Positions 43,796 to 55,363 of a stretch of 64,000 nt of DNA are shown here, one piece after another; position 1 is the first letter of the stretch; each line of letters starts with the position of its first letter. A program made the position numbers and the translations under genes. This DNA is from Euclidia mi (lineage: Eukaryota; Arthropoda; Insecta; Lepidoptera; Erebidae), in assembly GCA_944739405.2 (NCBI GenBank), contig OX123182.2, forward strand, positions 46,005,598-46,069,597. The letters run 5' to 3'. The notes beneath the pieces are model-generated. The model saw only the letters and a list, made by a program, of their open reading frames with translations, was not told the DNA's origin and did no database searches.

Positions 43796-43960
43796 ACCTT
43801 AATCATATTTGGTTTATTAGATTCTAAGCTTCCTGTTACTCCTCCTACCTTTCGATAATATTTAAAAGTATCATCATACAAATAACTAAATGGATCACTC
43901 CTATAGAAAACCAAGTCAACCAACCAAGGACCATTTCTCGTACCAAAACTCGTTCTAAAC
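43796..43960 (-). other. Possible internal exon of a host gene
   Basis: On the minus strand a frame reading TSFGTRNGPWLVDLVFYRSD and on to SLESNKPNMIK ends at AAG followed by GTAAGT, a near-perfect splice donor (43796/43795). A pyrimidine-rich stretch and TTTAG (near 43950) could be the acceptor. The peptide looks like ordinary globular protein (aromatic and charged, not low-complexity). I do not recognise it and cannot link it to another exon. Confidence 0.3.
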
Positions 43961-44167
43961 TCATAAAGGTAAAGTGTAAACATCATACGAGAATATCCGT
44001 AGGTTTATCATTGGGAAGTGTGTGTTAGAGTACAATAGTGAATTCCCGCAAATCGTACGTCCCGCGTCGGGGGAAAGCCCAAGGCTTCAACGCTACTAAG
44101 TAAAATAGCTAGGAGAATACAACTATCATCGTACCTTGTTATATGAAATCGCTAAGAATAGGCGAAT

Positions 44168-44345
44168 CTGTCTGTATATATAAAAATCTTGCGTTACTGA
44201 CTGACTGACAGGCAAGCTACAGCCTAACCTATTGGGCGGTAGAGGATGCAATTTGGCATGTATATTTTTTGGGTATTGAAGGGATGCACAAAGAAGGGAT
44301 TTCCAAAAACTACGACAGAATCGGAAGAAACGGTTTGATAAAATA
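44168..44345 (+). mobile_element. Helitron-like fragment without 3' end
   Basis: The 5' signature TCTGTCTGTATATATAAAAA and TTACTGACTGACTGACAGGC is followed by the GCAATTTGGCATGTATATTT block. The CTAG terminus is not found before the adjoining LINE tail. Confidence 0.5.
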
Positions 44346-44389
44346 AATGACGTGTAGTTGGACATAAATATATATTTTTATTTTTTTTA

Positions 44390-47135
44390 TTACTGATAGG
44401 CTGAACGTTTGACCATGATCTCACCTGAAGTTAAGCGATGATATGGTCTAAGATGGAGCACGCTTACCTAGAAGGTACCTATTCACTCGCGACTTAAAAA
44501 CATCCAGGTTGTATTCATCAGGAAACACAGACTCGGGTAAAGAGTTCCACACCTTAGCGGTACGCATAAGAAAGGAAGAAGCAAAGCTCTTCGTGCGTAT
44601 AAGCGGAATATCCACCATGTAACGGTGACGCTGACTCGTTAGTCTGGTCGTTGATGTAAGAAAGGGGAAGGAGGAATCAGATTGTGTAGTTCCTCTGCGC
44701 ACTCTCCAAAATGTATCCGATAGAATACCGATAGACTGGCGACACTATGGCGATGCTCCAGGCTTTGGAGTCCTACGTCAACCAATTGGTCATCGCCGAT
44801 GATTATTCTAGCTTTTCTCTGAATTGACTCCAATGTATCTAAATGATTCTTGGCAGAACCATCCCAGAGGTGCCAACAGTAGTCCATGTAGGACCGGACT
44901 TGCCGAGAATAGACACTTCTGGGTCTTCGAAGCATTGAACTTGACAAGATTGGCATCACCCCAATCGGAGGCCGCCTTTAAAGACATGTTCATCCGCTCG
45001 ATCATTCCTTCCATGAGTGATTGTATTTGCGCTGCACTGGCTCGAGCATTGGACATATATCTCTCTACCACCGTGCTGTCATCTGCATAACCGAAGGTAC
45101 CGGGTTTCAACGGTACCGGGATCGTTGATATGCAGCAAAAATAGGGTTACGGAGAGAACTGATCCCTGAGGGACTCCGGCATTGATTGCCAATTGATCCG
45201 ACGAGCAGCCATCAACGGCTACCCAAATAGATCGGTCCCTCAGGAAATCTGATATCCAAGGGCAGAGACCAGTGGGTAGGCCAAATGACGGAAGCTTGCT
45301 TATGAGACTATCATGCCAGACTCTGTCAAAGGCCTTTGAGATACTGAGTAGTTTATAAATTTGCCTTGTCCTCAGCAGTGAGGGCCAGGGATCCATCTGA
45401 TCTCAGCCGTGGTGGTAGTGAGGGGCGGCAGAAGTTCGATTCCACCGATTTCGCCAGGGACCAAAATGCTTTGCTACCCGCAGTATAAGAAGCAAGTTTA
45501 TTCCCTATATGGCGAATGTGGTCGTAGCGAGCCTTCCGGAAAACTTTCTTGCAGGACTTGGCAGCCCCGTTATACGCTCTCTTCTTATGTGGTGTATTCT
45601 TTGCCTTGCAGTTGCGAGCTTCAGTCCATAAAAGAAACGCCTCATATTTCAGCGCTTCAGCGCGTCCGCATTCGGGCCCGAACCAGGAATAAGTTTTGGT
45701 TGATGTGGATATGTCTGAGAATGGGATATAATATTCCATTCCTTGACGCAATACTTTAGTCATAGCATATGCGCAGGTTGAAGGGTCATCCGAAGAGAAG
45801 CAAGTGGGCTGCCAAGGATAAGATGCAAAGAACGACCGCATCTCGTCCCAGTCTGCTGACCCGTATCACCAAACCCGTCGAGAGCCTCTTGGGCCTTAGA
45901 CAGGTGGGGAGTATACGGACACAGTTTTATCAGACAATGTTCGAAACTTCCTAAGGGTGAAGATACCGACACAGAATATTGGTCTGGTTCTGTTGTCAGC
46001 AGAAAGTACAGGCAATTGGGAGTTTGGCCTTCTACATCAGGAACCCTCGTTGCTCCTTGTACCAGCTGGGTGAGGTTTAAGGCCAAAGCAAGCTTTCGCG
46101 TCTCTCTCCCAGCGTGGTCAGTGCACTGGTATGGGAATAGCCACTCCTTGTGATGAGCATTAAAATCCCTCAGTAACACTAGCTGAGCCGTGGGGTACTT
46201 CTGTAGAGCGGCCTCTGCCGCCTTAAGTACTCTGTGAGCCGAGTTGTCTCCCGATCTCCACTGTGTGACGGGTAGACATAGGCATAGAGGATCTTCTCTT
46301 GTCCAGTGTCCACCTAAACCCACAATACGGAAAATATGGGGTCTTCAAGGCATCCGAGACGCCGATAGCACAAGTCGTCACGAGCGTACACGCAGACCCC
46401 AGCCCGAAGCTTAAATTTGTGCTCCAGGGTATACCCTGGGTATGCTAGGTACGCTAGGTCAGACGGACATGCTATCTGCGTCTCCGAGAGGAATAAGAGC
46501 GCGGGTCTTTCAGTCTCAAGGTGGTGGTGAATTTCAACGAGATTGGAGTGCAATCCTCGGATATTAGCGATTAGCACTTTGAGCGAGAGGGAGTGCTGCC
46601 TCTGTTTCATGCTTCTCTTATTCTTTTTTGCCTTCATGCAGATATTTGAGTGAATAGGAAAGAGGACGGAATTGGAATCAGGCTCATCGCTGCTCTCCCA
46701 CTAACATTTAATAAGACCGCCACAACATAGGTCTGCTAATACAGAGACTGCTCGGTCAACCGAGCCCCCCCGAACTTATCCATAGGGCCCTCTCATATAG
46801 GTGCCAACCGGCACTATGGCGTATATTCGGGATTTTTCGACAGTTGGCGGGGCAGCCTTTCGCAAGTGGCTTTCTTGCTACTTGGGCCCCCTACTACCTG
46901 CGGTCGGCCAAGCGGTGCACCGTGCTTCGGCTCCAGCTAACCTCCGAGATCAACAAACCAGTGCGGCAGAGATAGTGCACGTTGTAACGGTCCACAAGCA
47001 ATGTGCAACTATTCGGACCCGTCCTCTCATGTGGCTTCACCGGCCCAAGCTCCGGAACACGGTAGGTAATACCGCTTGGCGGAACGACTAGCCGGTGGGT
47101 GGTTACTAGCCGTGGCCGAAGCCTACCACCGTTTG
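44390..47135 (-). pseudogene. Decayed non-LTR retrotransposon with internal RT deletion
   Basis: On the minus strand: 5' leader rich in GC (47135-46640), endonuclease start at 46637 (LKVLIANIRGLHSNL, LFLSETQ), second endonuclease part 46310-45950 (VLLRDFNAHHKEW, SSPLGSFEHCLIK) and a linker at 45840-45350. After an abrupt jump near 45350 comes the RT palm (ISKAFDRVWHDSLISKLPSF, GVPQGSVLS, then FGYADDSTVVE in a new frame), a further part at 44959 and the C-terminus at 44702-44448 (KVWNSLPESVFP, FKSRVNRYLLG). The usual GDFN reads RDFN and the SDH triad reads FEH. About the first half of the RT is missing, and at least four frame changes exist. The 3' untranslated part is short and ends in a T-rich (plus strand) run near 44390. 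Confidence 0.75.
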
Positions 47136-48014
47136 TTTTTTTTTTCTTTAACCTACATTAAAAATTTAAGGTATAGTTACAGTATATATTTCTATCTGAA
47201 ATGATATCCAGCTTTTCGTTCGTTGAGGACATTTCCAGCTTCATTCAGAAAGGCCGGGCAAATACTACTGATATCCATTTTCTACGATCGAGAAATTCTA
47301 GAATATCTTTCTTGCTTACTTTACTCTCAACGCGTTATTCGAGCATGCTTGTTGCTGAAGTACTCTTCAACCGAGCGCTTCTGATCGAGTCAAAGAATAT
47401 CGGCCAGTCATTTTCTTACGTAAGATATACCATCAAACGTAACTACTCGTAATGGAGATTTTTTATGTCCATATTTAATTAATCGGAATTCAAATGATCA
47501 AACAAACATAAAAATTTAAAAATCTCTACAAAAAACTTTAATTCCTTTATAAATAACTGCGAAATAGATCATTTAAGATATTTTAAAGTGACATTTTATT
47601 GGTGTAAATAAGTAAAAAGATCAACTTCTCGATAGAATATAAATATGTAAAATGAGACTTACACTTAAAAGTCTCGCCGTTCCCACAAAATTCGCTATTT
47701 ATAACCAAAACCGCAGCTTCCATAACAATTGTAGCGATATACAAGCTAAAAGAGGCATAGCACAGTGAGGTGAATGTTTGACGTCAAGAGATAAAATAAA
47801 ACTTTGCGACAAGTGTGTATACAGCCCAGTTTCTGTTTTCGGCCTCGTTTCGTCTCTCCGTGTTACGTATGCAACGCCATTAAGAATTTGTTTCTAAGCG
47901 AAATGCCTTGTTATCAGTGTTGAGATAAGCGCTGCTAACGCAATGCGTCGTAAACTTTGTAGCGCGTACATAGCTGGCGTGAATTTTAGGTTAATAATTC
48001 TAGTGAGTTGGAAA
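47136..48014. other. No gene supported
   Basis: AT-rich region after a T-run (47129-47140) that abuts the LINE 5' end. Confidence 0.35.
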
Positions 48015-48063
48015 TGGCGTTGGTTTTTGCACAAAAATATTTTTTCTTCGAAAACCAACGCCA
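48015..48063. repeat. Hairpin, 13-bp perfect arms
   Basis: 48015-48027 (TGGCGTTGGTTTT) pairs exactly with 48051-48063; the loop is 23 bases. Confidence 0.7.
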
Positions 48064-49326
48064 CTTGTAATCATTAATGTATAGACAGACTGCTACCGGC
48101 TGAAAATCAGTAATAACCTCGCGTCACTTTTTTTTTTTAACTACTCTTGCTGATCGTAAGCACTGTTGAAAAGGACGGTAGAAAAATATTTTCTGATAAA
48201 ATCATAAATTTAATCCAGAGAGTTCTCCGAATTTTTAAAACAATTGTTTTGTTAGGATACCTCCACAGAGAAAGAGTTAAATAAATTATTGAATGTTATT
48301 TTTATAGTACAACTCTTCTAGAAAAATTTCCATTGAATTCACTAGCAGTTTCAGCGGAACAATAAGTTCTCTTCAGAAAACCATGAGGCACTACAGAGTG
48401 CGTACTCCCAAACCCCATTGTCCTTTAAAGACTTCGCACATAGTTTGTCTATTTATGGGTAGGTTTAAATGTTGAAATGGTAGCGAAATTGTGTGTACTT
48501 TTTTTGGTAAACTCCCAAGGGAAAGTAGATATAACAATGCTTTTGTTTACTTTCATCAGCTTTTGAGTGATGCTTGGCTCCTGTATTATGAAATTTATAC
48601 GTATAAGGAAACAGAATGAGTCGAGTCCCTTGTTACATAAAACCTTATAGTGGTCAGAGAGGAGAACCAAATCCATTTACGTATAAAACCACAAACGTAT
48701 TCGTTTGTGTTCGCCTATTAGCTTAGGTACACAATAAAATGTAACAATGTGACGTGAACAATAAATAAAGGAAAAAAATTGCCTATAACTAACTTACGTA
48801 GTAACTTTTAGTCTTAACGAATAAAGTATTACTTTTATTGGGTAAAAGTTTGTTATTGCTTTATTCTGTAGACAATAAAATAAGATGGTCATTGTGGTAG
48901 ACATCAGAAGCAATAGATATGTAATGTTTTTATAAAATAATTGGCAAAATAAGATGTCAGAAGTGAACTCTCAAATTACCAATACGATTCTGAAAATTCC
49001 CTATCTTATTTCAAGCTACATTATCTAAGTGGTAAAGATAAATTTTTAGTAATAGAATATATGTATTCGATTCATGTCTGAAAAAAATTTTGGTCGGTTC
49101 AGAGGTAATAAAATAAGTGAATATCAAGAATATGGAGCATCTTTCAGTTGAAAACATTGGTTTTATGTAAACTTATGATTCCTTGAATACATTTGATTTG
49201 TTATAGCAGAAGGGGATGGCGTGCTGTCGTAAAACAAATCGACTCTGCCCATACTAGCTCCACAATACGACGACCACAACCGTTCTGTCAAGAGCGCATC
49301 AAATAAAAAGAAAACGAAGTCATATA
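48064..49326. other. No feature recognised
   Basis: AT-rich; nothing supportable. Confidence 0.35.
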
Positions 49327-49330
49327 ATAT

Positions 49331-50125
49331 TGTGACGGCCGGTGTCATGTCAAGCTGTCAACACGACGGTCGTCAAGGACTACTGACGTCTACACCACAA
49401 AATGGCCGGTCTTCAAACAGAATAATTAGCAAAGAGGTTTGAAGACTATTTCATTATTTGGAAATTACAGTTTTTAGTTCGATGACGTAAGCAAGTGTTC
49501 GCCAAATTCACCACGGACTGAAAACAAGGCAATGGCTGTGTGGATAACACATCCGCTTCACGTTCTGAGGGCGTAAGTTCAAATCCCAGTCATAAGAATT
49601 ATGTGGATTTTGGTTTTTATGAAATTTTGGGAAAGTTCATGACAATTCGGTAAATATTAAAAAAAAGATTATTTAAATATTTCGAATAAAAATAAGAAAA
49701 TTCTAGAAACTTCAGGAAGGAATGGAAAGGTTAAAAAGAGACAAGAGATGGAAAAACAATTGAATAATGAAATGAAAATCGAAATTAGTGGATCTAGAAC
49801 ACGGTGTAGATGCGCTGAGCGCCAGTTTAAGTTGAGAAGTGGTAAAGTAAATAAGAAAAGGCAGAAGTAAAAGGAAGAAGTAAGAGAAAGAAGTAGTAGT
49901 GAAGTGAAGTGAATTGAAGTATAGTGAAGTGCAGTGCCAAAGACGTTAGTGTTGGTGCTGTCCGCGTCGAGAAAGAACGACGCACCGTGAAGTACAGTGC
50001 AAAAGACGTTAGTGTTGGTGCTTTCCGCGTCGAAATTAAACGACGCGTCGTGTGCTTAAAGTTGAATAAAGTGTCATCAGTGATCTTCGGTGTTTCCTTC
50101 CAATCCCATTACCCCGTCCGTAACA
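49331..50125 (+). mobile_element. Solo LTR of a Gypsy-type retrotransposon, with 4-bp target duplication
   Basis: The element begins TGTGACGGCCGGTGTCATG and ends CCCCGTCCGTAACA. It is flanked on both sides by ATAT (49327-49330 and 50126-50129). TG...CA ends and a 4-bp duplication fit Gypsy/Metaviridae integration. Its first about 95 bases align to the minus-strand fragment at 1141-1050, which is joined to Gypsy gag, so the family assignment follows from this window. AATAAAGTG near 50068 could be the polyadenylation signal. No internal coding region remains, as expected after LTR-LTR recombination. Confidence 0.7.
49924..50049 (+). repeat. 63-bp tandem duplication inside the solo LTR
   Basis: Units 49924-49986 and 49987-50049 (GTGAAGTGCAGTGCCAAAGA against GTGAAGTACAGTGCAAAAGA, then GACGTTAGTGTTGGTGCT) differ at few positions. 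The period is a multiple of three and both units stay open in one frame. Confidence 0.8.
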
Positions 50126-50404
50126 ATATCTAAAAGCTAACTCACAAGTCTTAAAATATTCGATCTACGATCAATTAAGAGCTATAAAATGAACTAGAGA
50201 TGCATTCGAAATCGTGAAACTGTAGATACAAATTGGCTGAAGCCGCGTATTGTTGCCGGAACGCCCGCCCGTCCGTTAGTCGACATTTGATAAACAGAAC
50301 CTAAAATGCTAAAACTTCGTTAATGACGAACACAGCTCTCATGATTAAGAGCTTCGTCCGGTTTAAGGTCAGTTTATTAGGCTAATCCAGTTCCCTTTTT
50401 AAGA

Positions 50405-50636
50405 CATAACATAACTTCACGCCTTTATCCCGAAGGGGTAGGTATAGAAATGTGGCGTAGGCAGAGGTGTATTACACACTCATACCAGTTTATGTTTCGG
50501 TGCCAATGTAATAGAAGGCAAGCATATTGCCATCTACTGGGCACATTATTAAGCTAGCGATAATTCACATTTTTAATATGCACATAACTTCGAAAAGTCA
50601 GAGGTGTGTGCCCAGGGTACCTGGAGAAACGAAACA
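50405..50636 (-). mobile_element. SINE, type A, head truncated
   Basis: In minus orientation the tail and middle module are present (GACTTTTCGAAGTTATGTGC, TGTGCCCAGTAGATGGCAAT, CTATTACATTGGCACC). The box-B region is lost after CCAGGTACCCTGG. A 20-base local duplication (GGGTAGG...GCGTAGGCAG) interrupts the CCCCTTCGGG hairpin region. Confidence 0.65.
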
Positions 50637-51193
50637 ACCTCAAGACCGATATTTTTATCATCATGTACAATTTTGAGTTATTTATTAAAATTAACACTTT
50701 AGTAACTCGGAAAACAAAAGATTCCATGCTACATTGATTAAAAAAACTTGCAAATCTAAACATACAACTAAAATTAACAACCAAATAACTTAATATTTAA
50801 TACGACGTCGACAATATGTTGGGAAAGTTATAGAATCTGTTTCGTTTCTTTGCATTTTCTTAGAACGTTTAGCGTAGTAATGTATATTTTATTTGCACCA
50901 TCAGAAAATAGAGATTTCAACAAACAAAACACCGACTAACTGTTTAAAAAAAGCTGATATTTTGACGTGAGAATTTTCGATTGAAAATTAGGGATTTTTT
51001 TCAATATAAAGTTAAAATAAGGCGTAAAAATACACATTTTAAATAAAAAACATTTACAGTATGTTTGGAACATACAAAGGTAAGCTTTCACCACATATTG
51101 TGAAAAAGAAAAAACTATTGTAAGAGATAAAAATAAAAAACGAAAAACTTGATTATTTGAATTTTTCACATAAATTTTGACATTATGTGAATA
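50637..51193. other. No feature recognised
   Basis: AT-rich 5' flank of the BEL element; no frame supported. Confidence 0.35.
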
Positions 51194-51198
51194 AAGTG

Positions 51199-51421
51199 TG
51201 TACGGCAAAACCTTACATTTTTAAGTTATTCAGCAATTTAGAGGCTTTAAACATAATGACCTAAAATGAGTCAGTACGTAACGCAACCGCAGCAAGTGTT
51301 GTCGCGCGTGCTCCCCCATTCGGTTAGCAATTATCATTTGTTCTGTAATATACTGTAATATACGGTTTTCACAGAAAGATTATCGCATCATTTTAACATC
51401 CTTTTCGCACCAGTTTCCACA
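51199..51421 (+). repeat. BEL/Pao 5' LTR
   Basis: Starts TGTACGGCAAAACC, ends TTTCCACA; preceded by AAGTG. 223 bp; differs from the 3' LTR at five positions. Confidence 0.92.
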
Positions 51422-51433
51422 TGGTCCTTCGAG
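51422..51433 (+). other. Probable primer-binding site
   Basis: TGGTCCTTCGAG directly follows the LTR. TGG pairs with the CCA end of a tRNA; the tRNA identity is not determined here. Confidence 0.55.
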
Positions 51434-51649
51434 AAACCGTTCGGGACCTCGCGTGTTTTTGATAGTCCTCCATCCGGTAGGAGTCGACTAGTGTTAAATC
51501 AAACCGAAAACTAGTGAGGACATTCGTTCGGTGAACTAGCAGCTTTGTGGAGATAGCAGTCTCGTCGAAGCAGTCATCAACTCATCAGCAAGGAGACAGT
51601 ATCAACAGCAGATCTGTCACCGTAAACGGCCGTAAGCAACGGATTACAA

Positions 51650-51655
51650 GTAAGA
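51650..51655 (+). promoter_or_regulatory. Candidate splice donor in the BEL leader
   Basis: GTAAGA follows ACAA at the end of the untranslated leader, 45-50 bases before the gag ATG. Such a donor could make a subgenomic env message, but no acceptor was identified. Confidence 0.3.
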
Positions 51656-51699
51656 TCTTTCCTTTTTACTTTTTATAAACAATAACGTCTACTAGCAAA

Positions 51700-53436
51700 A
51701 TGGAAAGTCTTTACGTGTCGCAGCGGGAGCTTAGCGAGGCTATGACAAAATTGAACGTGAATATCAAAAAGGATAGCGCCGAAAGAAAAACAGGAGACTA
51801 TTTTAAACGTCGTTTAGAATTACTTGAGAGCTATTGGTCCGATTATCAAAATAATCACTTGCGTATCTGTGCGGGTGGGGACAAGGAGCATGAGTATTTT
51901 AAGAATTCGGAGCATGAGCAAGCGAGTAAACTGTATACCAGCATTAAGGCGTTAATTACCGAGCAAAGTTTGGAATTAGCAACTATGAGAGTACCTACAC
52001 CGAGACGCCTTCAAGCAAAACAACAAGATCTAGAAGTAGCAAGTCCAAGCACTAAGCATTTGATGGAATCAAGAGGTTCTACTAGTAAGCTCGACGATAT
52101 GCTTCGCAAGCAAGCAGCAAATATCAAGGCTTTCAAGAGAGCCGTGTCCAACATCGATCTGGATACAATCAATGAAAAATGGAAGATGGAAGATGCTTTC
52201 AAAACACTAAACTCTAAGTGGAAACAGGTGGATAGTCTCCACTGGGAAATCGATGGTGAAATGTATGGAGTAGATGAAGAGTATGAGCTTACGTACAATC
52301 GCAATGAAAGAACATTTATCGATCTCAAAAAATCTATTAATAAAAAGCTCTGGTCGGTGTCTCACAGAGAGCATAGCACTCCACAGATCGACATACCCAT
52401 ATTTTCTGGCAAATACCATTAGTGGTATTCATTCAAAGATTTGTTTAATGAGACGATACACCACAATGCTTCATTGTCGAACGCTCAAAAAATGCAATTT
52501 TTAAAGGGAAAATTGCGAGGTGAAGCTGAAAAAATTGTACAACATCTTCCGATTAGCACGAAAAACTACACTACATGTTGGGAGCTACTAAACCATCGCT
52601 ATAACAACAAAAAGCTGATTTTTAGCACTACCATCAACACTTTACTTGGTTTGCCAAATATGCAGCAACAATCCATAGTACAACTAAAAAGATTGCATGA
52701 CGTAACACTAGAAAGTATTCACGCCATCAAAAACTTAGGTGTTGACATCGCCACGTGGGATCCACTTCTCGTCCATCTGCTGTCACAAAAATTGGATGGG
52801 GAGACTTTCGGAGACTACGTTTCTTCACTGAAGAACTCAAGAGAGTTACCAGTGTTGCAAGAGTTTCTTGACTACTTAGAGAGCAAGTTTACAAGTCTAG
52901 AAACTTCGCGACGAAAACAAGAGAACTCTACACAGAAATCTCATTCAGAAGCAAAACCCTTTGGTGCGAAAAATCATACGACACAAAATAATCAGCATAG
53001 CAACAATAATTCGAGATCATTCTCTAAAGCGTTACACGTGTCATCAGCATTCAAGTGTCTCTTATGCGATCATCAGCACGGCCTATATAATTGTAAAAAG
53101 TTTTTAGAATTAAGCAATGAAAATAAACTAAAAACTGTTGCAAAATTGAAAGTATGCATAAATTGGTTATTCGATCATAATGGCCAACAGTGCATTTCTA
53201 CTAAACGGTGTCGCAAATGCGATGAAATGCATAATTCAATTTTGCACGATGCATGTACTAAAACGAGGTCGTCGCCAAGTCAAAGCAATGCCGCAACTAA
53301 CTTAAATCAATCACATGAAAACACAAGCATGTCTATTTCATCTCATGTAGCTAGGAATGATTTGAAAAGAAATGAAGTTATGTTGGCCACAGCATTGATC
53401 AAGGTAGAAGCCGTAGATGGATCATATCAGCCATGA
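51700..53436 (+). pseudogene. BEL/Pao gag, interrupted by an in-frame TAG
   Basis: The ATG at 51700 opens a 240-codon frame of Pao-type Gag N-terminus (alpha-helical, charged; RLELLESYWSDYQNNH). It stops at TAG 52420-52422, then continues in the same frame to TGA at 53434-53436. The second part has the usual Pao-gag segment (KMQFLKGKLRGEAEKIV, ELLNHRYNNKKLI) and Cys/His clusters near 53060-53260 (CLLCDHQHGLYNC, CRKCDEMH), which bind RNA. The protein forms the virus-like particle. TAG sits between His and Trp codons in conserved sequence, so it looks like a point lesion; readthrough cannot be excluded. The protease follows in the -1 frame with an ATGA overlap. Confidence 0.85.
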
Positions 53437-54935
53437 TCGACCCTGGCTCGCAAGTATCTCTGATCAAGGAGGGTGCAGTGAAAAAATTAGGCTTCCAAAA
53501 ATCACCTTGCAAGGGTATCGTTATGGGTATAGGAGAACAACAAAACAATTGCAAAGGAAAGCTGACCATTCACTGTACCTCTAACAATAACAATTTTTCG
53601 TTTAGTACAGATGTACTTGTTATGAATAGTTTACTTGGACACTTGCCCAGCAAATAATTTGATCGGCCGAAGTGGTCACATATTGAACATTTACAGCTAG
53701 CAGATCCCGACTTTAACTCCAGCCGTCCAATAGACTTACTACTGAGCGCCAACGTCCATGGTATTATATTATTATCAGGACTGATCAAAGGAGAGAATCC
53801 TTCTCACCCGGTCGTACAGCAAACCCAATTAGGATGGATCATATACGGAGGTGGGGAAATGACGTCATATCACAGCAACGTTGTATTGAACAATCTCCAA
53901 GACATTCAGCAATATTGGGAAATCGAAGACATTAGCGAAGAATCAAGCTTGTCATCCGCAGACCAAGAATGCGTTGATTATTACTTGTCTACTACCAAGC
54001 GACGTGCAGACGGAAGGTATGAAGTCAGGTTGCCTCTCAAACCAAATGCCAGTGAGGAGTTGGGATCATCTAAAGAAATAGCCGTAGCACAGTTCCAGAG
54101 CTTGGAACGAAAATTCAATAAACAACCAGACTTAGCACAACAATATAAACAATTTATCAATGAATATATAGCTTTAGGTCATATGATACCCAGTCAGTAT
54201 AATAACAATGACACAATATCTTGTTACTTGCCGCACCACGCTGTACATCGAGCTGAATCGGCAACTACGAAGCTACGCGTCGTATTCAACGCGTCTGCCA
54301 GGACGTCTAGCGGCTACAGTGTCAATGACTTGATGTTCAAGGGTCCTAACTTGCAACGCGATCTGCAAGGATTGATCATAAAATGGCGTCAATATCGATA
54401 TGCGTATACAGCCGATATTGAAAAGATGTATAGGCAAATTATGGTCAATGAAAAGGATCAGTCATACCAACAAATTGTATGGAGAGATTCGCCAAACAAG
54501 CCCATAACATCATACAAGCTAGCTACTATCAGTTTCGGCACTAAACCAGCACCTTATCTGGCTATTATGACCTTGCAGCAGTTAGCGAAGGATGAGCAGC
54601 ATCATTATCCTGAAGCATCCAAGGTCCTGAGGGAATCGTTCTATGTCGACGATTTGGCTCATGGTTCTCATTCCTTAAAAGGTGGTCAGCAGCTTATAGC
54701 AGATTTAAACTCATTATTAAAATCAGGAGGGTTTCAATTACGAAAATGGTCAGCGAACCATACAGATCTCCTGGCATACATTGATAATGACGAAAGCAAG
54801 GGAGATAACATAATATATCATTTTAAGTCCGAAAACAAATCCAAAACATTGGGATTACAATGGAATTCGGTCAATGATCAATTCACTTTTACATATAACA
54901 TAGCAAAACCAGTAACAAAACTAACAAATATCTAA
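53433..54935 (+). pseudogene. BEL/Pao protease and reverse transcriptase, interrupted
   Basis: The frame opens at MIDPGSQVSLI, the Pao aspartic-protease active site (DPG form rather than DSG/DTG). TAA at 53655-53657 interrupts the linker and the same frame resumes with FDRPKW and the LLLSANVHG block. The RT follows from about 53960, with KLRVVFNASA, YTADIEKMYRQI, ATISFGTKPAPYLA and the catalytic YVDD near 54642. The frame ends at TAA 54933-54935 in a short ATCTAAAT-type repeat; the following domain is in another frame. RT copies element RNA to DNA in the particle. Confidence 0.85.
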
Positions 54936-54949
54936 ATTGTCAAATATCT

Positions 54950-55363
54950 GAAATATCTAAATTATTCGATCCGTTGGGATGGATAACACCTGCGTCAACT
55001 AAGCTGAAGCTTCTTTTCCAAAAACTGTGGTTAGAGAACCTGCACTGGGATGAAGAGGTACCATTGAATATTGGTCAGGAATGGAGTATTTTACGCACCG
55101 ACCTAGAAAACATAAACTTTTATAAAATACCACGATGGTTCGGCTATCAACCGCATGACGTAATCGAACTGCACGGCTACTGTGATGCGTCGACAAAAGC
55201 GTACGCTGCAGTTATTTATGCGCGTATTAGGAAGCAAAATGAATCTTCGATAGTACTGATAGCTGCAAAATCCCGTTTGGTCCCGGTCTCAAAGCGTATC
55301 ATTGCCGAAATTGGAGTTATCTGGCGCACATCTGCTAGGAAGATTGATGAAGAAAGTAATTAG
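54950..55363 (+). pseudogene. BEL/Pao RT-RNase H connection and start of RNase H, frame-shifted
   Basis: A second plus frame carries LFDPLGWITPAS (the conserved DPLGW block after the RT), LWLENLHWDE and the first RNase H strand HGYCDASTKAYAAVIYAR with its catalytic Asp. It runs to a stop at 55361-55363, but the coding signal leaves this frame near 55297, where the LPKLELSGAHLLGRL block is in the next frame. So one frame change lies on each side of this segment. Confidence 0.8.

Noticed and set aside
49924..50133. 69-codon plus-strand ORF as a small gene
   Set aside because: It lies in the 3' part of a solo LTR and results from the 63-bp tandem duplication.
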